Assembly (NCBI GenBank): GCA_950022655.1
Contig: OX465579.1
Location: 137,959,118 to 138,023,117 of the forward strand
DNA length: 64,000 bases
Direction of reading: 5' to 3'
DNA from: Alentia gelatinosa
Taxonomy: Eukaryota > Annelida > Polychaeta > Phyllodocida > Polynoidae
Part shown: one piece after another, positions 55,912 to 64,000 of the stretch
Layout of the letters: each line of letters begins with the position of its first letter
Numbering within the stretch: the stretch's first letter is position 1
Translations under genes and position numbers: made by a program
The notes under the pieces: model-generated
Seen by the model: the letters and a program-made list of their open reading frames with translations, nothing else
Told to the model about the DNA's origin: nothing
The model's database searches: none

Positions 55912-56855
55912 ATCCCTGGCATGCAGATTCCTGGCATGCAGATCCCTGGCATGCGGATCCCTGGCATGCAGATCCCCGTCATCACAATCCCCGGCATCCT
56001 GATTCCCGGTATCCCGCCCCCTCAGCATCCCGATCCCCAGCATCCTGATCCCCTGCATCCCCATCCCTGGCATCCCCATCCCCGGTATCACTATCTCTGG
56101 CATCACTATCCCTGGCATCAGAATCCCTGGCATCATGATCCCTGGAATCCCCGCCCCTGGAATCCTGACCCTGGTATGACCCCTGGTATCCTGACCTCTG
56201 GCATCCTGACCCCTGGCATCCTGATCCCTGGCATCTTGATTCCTGGCATCCCAACCTCTGGCATCCCCACCCCTGTTATCCGAATCCCTGGCATCCCGAT
56301 CCCTGGCATCCTATTCCTGGCATCCTGATTTCCAGCATCCCAACCCCTGGCATCCCCAACCCTGGCTTGGTATCAAAATCCCTGGCATCACAATCCCTGG
56401 CATCCCGACCGCCCCACATGCAGATCTCCGACATCCTGACCCCTGGCATGCCAATCTCCGGCATGCGGATCCTTGGTAAAAGTATTTCTAAACACTCCTG
56501 ATCCCTGGCATGCCAAGCTTTGGCATGCCCATCCCTGGCATCCCTCCCCCTGCCATGCCAACCCCAGGCATGCCGACCCCTGGCATGCCGACCCTTGGAA
56601 TGCCGACCCCCAGCATGCAGATCCTCAGTAAAAGTATTTCTAAATGCTCCCGATCCCCAGCATGCCGATCCCAGGCATACCGATCCTCGGTAAAAGTATT
56701 TCTAAATGATCCCAATCCCTGGCATGCTGATGCCCAGCATGTTGATGCCCAGTAAAAGTATTTCTAAATGCTCCCGATCCCTGGCATGCTGATCCCGGGT
56801 AAGCCGATCCTTGGCATGCAGATCCCAGGCATGCACCTCCTCAGCAATCTTTTTC
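55912..56855 (+). repeat. 15-bp minisatellite with a second interspersed unit
   Basis: About 900 bp of variants of GATCCCTGGCATGCA. The 15-bp period leaves long stop-free frames (pentapeptide IPGMQ-like, 55921-56328 and others), which are not genes. From 56474 on, a second unit GTAAAAGTATTTCTAAA interrupts the array at about 56475, 56628, 56690 and 56751, with a diverged copy near 56843, giving a higher-order period of about 61-62 bp in the last part. Confidence 0.9.
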
Positions 56856-58391
56856 TAAATGCTTCTGAGTGCAAAATTCATTTCCCCATTTTCTGCCTTA
56901 AAAAAATTGTTTTCCACTACGCTCGGCATTGTCCGAACGGGAAAAGATCAGTCTGTCACCATCTCCATTAATTGGAAATGGTGGGTACCAACCAGGCACC
57001 AGTTAAGGAGCCACTACAGCTACAAGCGAGTGAAACAATACTTCACAGAGCTTTTGCAGGGCTGGCTACCAACGAAGCCAAAATTGAAATAAACTGCAAA
57101 AATAGAGGACCCAGCGGAGTTATGCTGGTCCCCATAGACCGCCCCCGAAACTAGGGTACAAGATTTTGTTATGATGGCAACAGCCATGCAATCAGAATGA
57201 AGGAAAATTGTGAGCGAGCTAACTTAGGAGAGAGCTTGGATTCAGGTAGACATTTGTGGTAACGTATCGGTATGCCTCGTCCACCACTTACTTCTGCCGT
57301 ATTGAACACAGTTCCCCCCCCCCCTCCCCCCACCCCGAAAGGAGAAAATATTACCTATGTTAAGTGGTTTAGGAATCATGCTTACAAACATGTATACATA
57401 TAGACCTTTATTTGTTGCAAGAACATCAAAACTGCACTGGGAGTGACATTGCAGCACCACATTTGTCACTTATGAAAGTGACAGCCCCATGTTCAACCTG
57501 ATTTCCATTGAAATAAAAAATCTCCCATTCCGTCCGAATTAATATCACTCTGTAGCTTATTAAGTATGGATTTCATATCTTCCTGCCATCAAAATAAATT
57601 CCTTATCATAAAAAAGATTTGCATTTTAGTTAAATAGTTTGTGTAATAACTTATCATTGCATGCCACAAAACGTCGTGCTCCATGGGACACAGCACTGAG
57701 AATGGGTCACTCAAAAATGGCAGAAATATTGATGACCTTTCCATGTTCAACATAAAACCCATACAGCTATAGCTGTAAAATTGCTCAGATATAGATAAAG
57801 TGGGTATCATTTGAAAGAGCATGACTTTCTGCCACCAAAGAAAAATATGTGGGCCTCATACATTCCTACTCTTGTCTTAAATTCCCAGAAACGTGTGTAC
57901 TCACCTCAAAATTGTGCTTGAATGATGTGGCTGGAAAGCAGGAGATTCCTGGTTGGTCTGCTTACATAAATGCATTCTGTGTGTTCTAAATGATGTCACA
58001 ATCGCTCGAGGACACATCATTTTCCGTTTATTTATGTGCCGTTTTCTGGTCACATGACCAGTGCCACTTGGCAGCAAGACACTATGTACCTATCAGGTCA
58101 TAACTCCACGAATAATTCACGTAGAAAGACGGGATATAAAGACGAGTAATTAGCTATGGTCATAAGGATGTCAGTATTGTGATTTACATAAGGTCCCTGG
58201 CACCATGTGATATTGTGATTTACATAAGGGATCATTTCATAATTTGCTGTTTCGGTTCCGAAATTCTCTGCAAGTGCGGAATCGCGACATGTCACGCGAG
58301 TGAGTGACCCGAGGTAAACACGCTACATAGTGTAGCAGGGATGGGCAGTTACACTGGTGATGGGTGGACAGTTACACTGTAAACTACTGGC
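56856..58391. other. Intergenic sequence, no gene seen
   Basis: A C-run at 57310-57335 and a direct repeat ATTGTGATTTACATAAGG at 58175 and 58212 are the only structures noted. Confidence 0.4.
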
Positions 58392-58486
58392 GGGGGCCAG
58401 GCTTCAATCAACAACAAACTCTCCATGCTCCGATAGGGAGCAGCGCAAGTGTTTATTTCCTCATGAACTGGTGCAGCTGTAGGAGG

Positions 58487-58640
58487 TGTGGTGTTTCATG
58501 TACTAGGGAGTGACAAACACTTCTTTAGGCAGCCATCTTTATTTCTAGAAGTCTGTGTAACATGAAATGTGTTCCCCCTACATAAGGAAGTGTATATGAA
58601 ATATATGACACTGTAGTAAAGTTAAACTCTAGACACCTCA
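58487..58640 (-). repeat. 3' LTR of the Gypsy element
   Basis: 154 bp. It starts TGAGGTGTC on the minus strand and ends CACCACA. It matches the 5' LTR closely, including the ACATTTCATGTTACACAG word, with one 8-bp length difference near its end. Confidence 0.85.
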
Positions 58641-58654
58641 TCCCCCCTTTCTTT
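58641..58654 (-). other. Polypurine tract
   Basis: AAAGAAAGGGGGGA on the minus strand directly before the 3' LTR, the expected plus-strand primer site. Confidence 0.8.
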
Positions 58655-59368
58655 AGATTAAACTTTTAGGATATAGTTAACATACTTTTGTACGGATACT
58701 ACACATAATTTACTTAGCACCATATCATAGAACTAATATATATTTTCCTAATATATATCAGTCTTTGGTATGAGTTTTTGTAATACTTTGATCATAGTCT
58801 TTGTGTATTGTTCCCACATCTTTGGTTTATTTTGTACCGGTAGACATAAAGAAACTATCATTAACCAATTTAACCTTTAACTTCAATTGTTCATGTTTGC
58901 AACTTATCATTAATATGTAGAATAAGGCATGAGATTCTACTATCAGAAACATAAGTCTTAATGTAATACTTTTAACTCCTCAATTTCGGAACTTCTCAGT
59001 CTTTGAGATATTCCAGTTTCTTTCGGTCTTGCTTCAGATGGGTTGACACAGACACATTTGGAGGTGGATTTGGAGGTAGATTTAGAGGTACATTTTGAGG
59101 TGCCTCTGCAGGTGCTTGCATACTTCCAGGAATGCTGGTTGTCGCATCATCTGAAATGTGTATTTCAGGCTCATCACTATTCTGTCTGTCTTCCTCCATG
59201 TTTTCTGGTGTGTGAATCCCCTTCATTTGTGAAGCGTTTCTTGTGTTCACCTTAGAACACCTTTCTCCTGCTACCATACAAGGGGTGTGGCTGTGGAGCA
59301 ACTCCTGTGGTCTGATGAGGAGTTGCTCTGTAATTTCTCAAGAACTGGTGGAGTTCTTGTTTCTATGG

Positions 59369-60234
59369 TCAACTTTCAGTCTTAGCACTTTTTAGGATCT
59401 TACCCAGATTCCTCTTGAACCTTTCACATTTGCCATTTGTGCATGGCCATCTAGGTGTAATTCTTTGATGAGTAAATCCAAGATGTTCAGGGAAACACCA
59501 GAATCCGATGCTGCTGAACGGTGGTCCATAATCTGTCTTGAGCGAGTCTGGTATTCTGAACAAGGATAGCACTTTGTCAACTACTGGTACAACAGCTCTC
59601 TCACTTGTTGAATATATGACTTCCACAACTGGGTAGAGGGAGTACTCACCTATGATGACGAGTAGATACTCGCCAGTTAGGAGTGGTCCACAGAGGTTTT
59701 TCCATGGTCCCTCTGGGAGAGGTGTCATCAAGAGTGGTACTGGCACTTTCTTTTCTACACACTACTGGCATGGGACACATCTATTGATCCTCTCTTGTGT
59801 AAGTTTGTCTATTCCTGGAAACCATAAGATTGCATAAGAGCCTTGGTCTTCACCAGTCCCAGGTGTCCCTCATCGGCAAGATCTATTATTTGAGATCTGA
59901 GACTTTTTGGTATGATCAGTTTTGTTCCTCTCATGATGAAGTCTCTATTGGATGAAACAGACAGTTCTTCCTTGACTCTTATGAATGGTTGAAGTTCATC
60001 ATCATCAATCACCCATTTCCACTGGTTGTGAATGTTTGTCTGTATCAGTTTCTGCATGATTTGATCTTTTCGTGTCTCATCTTTTACTTTGTCAAGGGTG
60101 ATGGCATCAGGAGATGCCTGAGCTGCCACGTAGTTGATGTATTCTTCCCCTTGCTTTTCTGCACTAGTGTCTTTTTCAGGGTGACAAGACAGGTAGTGAC
60201 TTTGATGTGGAATCGTTGCAGGTGTAGATTTCAA
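59369..60234 (-). pseudogene. Gypsy integrase remnant
   Basis: The N-terminal part (60234-59809) holds the linker and the start of the zinc-binding domain (EGHLGLVKTKALM). Then, after a stop and shift, 59746-59369 holds the catalytic core: GPLLTGEYLLVII, TDYGPPFSS and NGKCERF. Compared with the family, the first catalytic Asp region and the DNGPPF block are altered (DYGPPFS), so the enzyme is dead even apart from the stops. Confidence 0.8.
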
Positions 60235-60239
60235 CGCTC

Positions 60240-60474
60240 AATCCTTGCAGGTGGTTTGTATTGAGGGTTGTTGAAGATAGTTATCAGGGCTTTGTGATCA
60301 GTGACCATCATGACTGAATTTCCTATGATGTATAGATGAAACCTCTCACATCTGAACACTACTGCCAACACTTCCCGTTCTGTCTGTGAGTACCGTTGTT
60401 CGACTTCTGACAGGGCTCAACTGGCATAGCTAAGGACTTCATCTCCTTTTCCTGTGGTCTGAACCAGGGCCTTG
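60240..60474 (-). pseudogene. Gypsy RNase H remnant
   Basis: Minus-strand sequence encodes GDEVLSYAS, a stop, then EVEQRYSQTEREVLAVV and a VTDHKAL block of retroelement RNase H. Its upstream half (GSPVGVGAIL) lies beyond the inserted element at 61308 and higher. Confidence 0.75.
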
Positions 60475-60477
60475 TTT

Positions 60478-61304
60478 TTCAGTAACGACATCGTCGGGCA
60501 ACGATACCGTACGATCGTCCAGCGATTCCACTACAGTTTTCAAGACACAAAATGGCCGCTGTTCTATAGACACGATCGTAGTGCGGCACCGACGATCGCC
60601 GCGAAAAATGTCGGCCGCTACGACAAGTATAGAACTGTCTTAGGTTCTATAACACATCACTGTGCGTATATAGAGGATTTTCCCACTTCCCGACGGAATT
60701 AAGCCATGAAATTTTTATACGAGTAAGGGATACATATGACCTATAATCGTACCAAATATGAAGAAAATAGGCTGCACCGTTCCGAAGTTATCGGTGTTTG
60801 AAATTCGTCATAGCAATCGTCTGCTCTGGTGGCCAGTCACCCCCTCCCACCTCCCGATGGCAGTCAAGTCAAAGAATGTCAAGGGCGCTGCATAAATTAG
60901 CGGAGGCGTCGGGAAAATACACTGGCCACCAGAGCAGACAATTGCTATGACGAAATTGAAACGCCTATAACTTCGGAACGGTGTCGCCGATTTTCTCCAT
61001 ATTTGGAACATTTATCGATTATATGTATACCTTACTCGTGCTAAAATTTCATTGCTTAATTCCTAGGGGAAGTGAAGTTGCTCATTCTGTACGACATGTC
61101 CATAGCTGTCATGAACCAACGACAATTTGGGCGACATTTTCAATCACGTGACCCCACGATTGTCGTGACTGAAAAACACGTTTGGCTGCCCTACGCCTCT
61201 TAGACTCACGACATATCGCCTATTCACTAAAGTGTCGTGTCTATCGAACACTGATGGCAAAAACACGTCGCCCATAACGATTGTCGTGACTGAAAAACAG
61301 GGCC
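60478..61304. mobile_element. 827-bp PIF/Harbinger-like foldback element inserted in Gypsy RNase H
   Basis: The ends are GGCCTTGTTTTTCAG on the left and, inverted, GGCCCTGTTTTTCAG on the right. CAG (CTG on the other strand) lies on both sides (60475-60477 and 61305-61307), matching the 3-bp CWG/TWA targets of PIF/Harbinger. Removing it rejoins the Gypsy frame ...VGAIL|VQT.... Inside, about 60688-60832 and 60918-61080 form a second inverted repeat of roughly 150 bp. It has no transposase. Confidence 0.85.
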
Positions 61305-61384
61305 CAGTATAGCACCAACACCTACTGGACTGCCATCTCTTATTTCAATACCCAATTCCATGATTGGTCCTTTTTGGTCAATTC

Positions 61385-62586
61385 TCATAGTGGCTGTGCT
61401 ATTGTAGCAAATCTAGGTATGAACCTAGCACAGTAGTTGGCCATACCAAGCAGCAAATGAACCTCTGTTGGGTTTGTTGGTGCATCTGCATTGTTCAGAG
61501 CAGACAATTTGTCCGGATCAGGTGAAATTCCTTCTTTTGAGAAGATATATCTGAGGTATTTCAAGTGATCTTTGTTGAAGACACACTTGCCTTTGTTGAG
61601 TGTGAGGCCTTTGTCCTGTATCCTGTCAAGCACTTGTCTCAGGTTCTGGTTATGTACTTCTTGGGTTTTCCCATACACTAGAATGTCATCACTCACATTG
61701 AGATGGCCATGGATATTGTCTAACTCTTGCCTGATGGTATTCTGGAAGATTTCCGAGGCACAGGATATCCCAAAGTTGAGTCGTTTGTAACGTCTCAGTC
61801 CAATATGTGTTGTGAAAGTTGTGATGTACCGGGATTCCTCATCTAACTCTAGTTGATGGTACCTTTGTTTTAGATATAGTTTTGAGAACTTGATGGCTCC
61901 ATTTAAATCACTTATTATTTCCTCGTGGGCATTATGTGTCATTCTCTCTTGATCACTATGTTTGTGCTTCTCATGATAACACATAATCATATGTCTCCAT
62001 TTGGTTTAGGTGGGAATACTGGTTGTGAGACCCATGGTGTTGCTCCAGTAACCTCTTCTATGATGTCGTCCATTTTGAGTTGTCTCAGCTTTGCCTCGAC
62101 CTTCTTGCGCAGGTTTATCGGTATCCTCCAGTGGGGCTTGGCTACTGGTTGCACTGTTTCATCAATGGATAACTTCACTTTGAAACCTTTCAAGTTCCCT
62201 ACCCCCCTGAAGAGTAGGTTGTCCTCTATGAATCTAGGCATGTTTGGTTCCACTGTAGAGATGCCTGCTTCATTTATATGCAGAATCGCTAATCCTTTCA
62301 CAATGAGTGACCCTCCTTTTCCCGCAGTTACATAGAAAGTCTCAGTGGTACTGATCTCCTTCTTTCTGACATTAGCTTGAAATTCCCCTAGTACCTTAAG
62401 CGGTGCTTCAGCGTTGTATGCTTTGATGGTAATCTTAGAGGATATCAGATCTGGTAGCAGTTTCATTGACTTGTATGTTGTTTCATCAATGATATTTGTT
62501 TCCAATTGATGCTGTTGTCTGAGCCAATCCATCCTGACCTCATTGCTACTAACGTGAGCCTCATTGACCTTTGCTTTATGCTTCAT
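61385..62586 (-). pseudogene. Gypsy protease C-terminus and reverse transcriptase remnant
   Basis: 62586-61987 covers the end of the protease region and the RT start (PHWRIPINLRKKVEAKL...DDIIEEVTGATPWVSQPVFPPKPNG). After a frameshift, 61990-61385 covers the RT core: SDLNGAIKFSK..YHQLELDEESRYITTF, NFGISCASEIFQN and VSDDILVYG (the catalytic xxDD with the S-D-D form usual in K02A2.6-like elements), then the connection domain. It ends in a stop shortly before RNase H. Confidence 0.85.
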
Positions 62587-62643
62587 TTTCCTTTTTTTCC
62601 ATTATTGTTGTCCTTTGGAGATTTTTGCATTTTGTTTTGTGAA

Positions 62644-63330
62644 GCACATTTTTGAGAAGTGGTTTGGTTTCCCACAATTTCCGCACTCCTTTTCAAATGT
62701 TGGACAGTCCTTCATGGCTTTCCCTTGTCTCTGACCAGGTTGTAGTTTTTCGCCGGTAGTTATCAACACAATTTATCTCCGCGATTGCCATTGCTCTTGT
62801 CTGTTGTCCAGCCATCTCCATTGCTCTACTTTTGTTCAGGATCTGTTGTAGTGTATACCCTTCCTCTAGAGCTTGGGCTTGAAGCTTCTCTGAGGATCCA
62901 TGTCAGATGATCTGCGTTTTTATTTCTCTGTACATGTCTTGGAAGTCACAGAACCTTGCTAATTGCTTTAGCGCTGTCCCATAGTCATCTATTGTTTCAC
63001 CCCCTTTTTGAAGTCAGTCGCAGAATTCAATGATCGCATAGTCATTATTTTCATGTGGAGTGAAGTATGTTTGCAGTGCTTCCCTGAAAACTGTATAGAC
63101 ATCTTGGTACTGCCCATGTTGGGTTATGTTAGTGTGTCGGCTATGTCGTCAACATCCTCCCCAGCGTAGTGGCGCATGAGGGCGACCTTCTGGGCTGCAA
63201 CATCTATATCCAAAGCCAGTAGCAGATTCTCAAATTGTTTGACCCATTTCAGCCAGTGCAAGCCTATGTTAGACTTCTCTGAGATATCAAATGATGCATA
63301 AGTCTGGTAAACCTCCAGTTGCCATAGCTG
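62644..63330 (-). pseudogene. Gypsy gag remnant with CCHC zinc knuckle
   Basis: A single C-x2-C-x4-H-x4-C knuckle is encoded at 62685-62644 (CGNCGKPNHFSKMC). Upstream (to about 63330) broken frames contain a W-rich LHWLKWVKQFENLL stretch and ALMRHYAGEDV, resembling the capsid region of K02A2.6-type gag. Confidence 0.7.
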
Positions 63331-63749
63331 TGGTGTGGTTTTTTTTTTATTTGGTAATTTTTGTTAGGGAATATTGTGTGTACATTCACTGAATTTGGCT
63401 ATTGAGCTGTTCTTCCATTCGGGTTCTCACATAGATAGTCACAAAGCCAACTCACCCAGACAAACCAACCGGCCACCCCAACTAACCACTCTTTGTCTGG
63501 TAATCAGTCCCCTCACTGTGTGAATATTACAGTTTTTCAAGTCTCTAGTTGTACTAGTGGCACTGTTGAGTACTCCTTGCCAGCACTTGTATTGTAAATA
63601 AGCAGAAGCACATGGCCTGTGACCTGACTCTCAAGATGTGGCTTTTGTCACCAGTTATAGCTTTCACTGACAGTAAACATGTATTCACAATGTAGAATAT
63701 AAAGTTCACCTCCCTTTTGTTTGGTGAATTACATATCCTTGTCACCAGA

Positions 63750-63914
63750 TGTGGTGTTTAAGTGGGTTTCATGTACTAGGGAGTGACAAACACTTCTTTA
63801 GGCAGCCATCTTTATTTCCGGGAGTCCTGTGTAACATGAAATGTGTTCCCCCTACATAAGGCAGTGTATATGAAATATATGACACTGTAGTAAATTTTAA
63901 CTCTTAACACTACA
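63750..63914 (-). repeat. 5' LTR of the Gypsy element
   Basis: 165 bp. It starts TGTAGTGTTAAGAG on the minus strand and ends CACCACA, followed by TC and the candidate primer-binding site. It contains AATAAA on the minus strand (AGGACTCCCGGAAATAAAG context). Confidence 0.85.
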
Positions 63915-64000
63915 GGAGGTGTGACACTGTGTTAGAAATAAAGATGGTTTGGAACTTGAGTTGAAGCAAGAAAGACATTGGTTGTTGATTGAAGTTCAGG

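Larger units (their letters stand above)
58487..63914 (-). mobile_element. Gypsy-type LTR retrotransposon (K02A2.6-like), decayed
   Basis: Direct LTRs at both ends (58487-58640 and 63750-63914) are flanked by GGAGG on each side (58482-58486 and 63915-63919), a perfect 5-bp target duplication. On the minus strand the 5' LTR is followed by TGGTGACAAGG, a candidate primer-binding site, and the 3' LTR is preceded by AAAGAAAGGGGGGA, a polypurine tract. Gag zinc knuckle, protease-RT, RNase H and integrase follow in the standard order with many lesions. No envelope-like ORF is seen. Confidence 0.88.
58392..64000. mobile_element. TIR element that was the Gypsy insertion target (right end at window edge)
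   Basis: CTTCAATCAACAAC at 58402-58415 is exactly complemented by GTTGTTGATTGAAG at 63981-63994. Without the Gypsy insert the two lie about 160 bp apart, so the LTR element probably landed inside a small TIR element. Confidence 0.45.

Noticed and set aside
55921..56328. Pentapeptide-repeat ORF (IPGMQ-like)
   Set aside because: A by-product of the 15-bp minisatellite; no start context, splice sites or flanking coding sequence.
60490..60702. Coding potential in the CG-rich stretch at 60472-60702
   Set aside because: It lies inside the Harbinger-like foldback element and has no recognisable domain.
1..64000. CRISPR arrays, bacterial operons, rRNA genes
   Set aside because: No regularly spaced identical repeats with unique spacers, no Shine-Dalgarno-led gene clusters and no rRNA-like sequence; spliced genes show that the DNA is animal nuclear.

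Overview
The window is animal nuclear DNA: spliced genes with GT-AG introns, AATAAA poly(A) signals, AT-rich intergenic sequence and very many mobile elements. The mix (CR1-like LINEs with an esterase ORF, a K02A2.6-like Gypsy element, Penelope/hammerhead-like motifs, abundant hairpin MITEs) suggests a marine invertebrate, most likely a lophotrochozoan such as a bivalve. The species is inference only.

Host genes. (1) A head-to-head pair: TIMM29 on the minus strand (exon 1 near 16.8 kb, exon 2 at 11.2-11.7 kb) and a YIPF1/YIPF2 homologue on the plus strand (eight exons, 17190-26871). Their start codons are 376 bp apart. As I recall, human TIMM29 and YIPF2 are also divergent neighbours, so this may be an ancient bidirectional promoter. 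(2) A TOPORS homologue on the minus strand (29201-33553, probable 5' UTR exon near 35.8 kb), convergent with YIPF2, with a RING finger, RS-rich region and about ten 38-residue tandem repeats. (3) A possible last exon of an unrecognised membrane protein at the left edge.

Left 0-16 kb: piggyBac-like and hairpin MITEs, two solo-LTR-like elements, two hammerhead-like motifs, a tRNA-derived SINE or tRNA pseudogene and several LINE 3' remnants. 36-38 kb: closely packed inverted repeats upstream of TOPORS. 38.5-39.8 kb: a LINE copy with an inverted 5' part (twin priming).

40.3-47.4 kb, minus strand: the most interesting feature, a nearly complete CR1-like LINE. Its first ORF carries a coiled coil, an RNA-binding-like region and a C-terminal NADAR domain (the family that reverses ADP-ribosylation or cleaves N-glycosidic bonds). 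A separate SGNH esterase ORF follows after 36 nt. The endonuclease/RT ORF has one nonsense codon and one frameshift, while the NADAR and esterase ORFs are open. It abuts a second LINE interrupted after its endonuclease.

49-64 kb: LINE scraps; a 1.78-kb TIR element with nine internal copies of a 14-17-bp motif; a decayed coiled-coil gene; a large 15-bp minisatellite; and a decayed Gypsy element with both LTRs, 5-bp target duplication, PPT and a candidate PBS, itself interrupted in RNase H by an 827-bp PIF/Harbinger-like foldback element.
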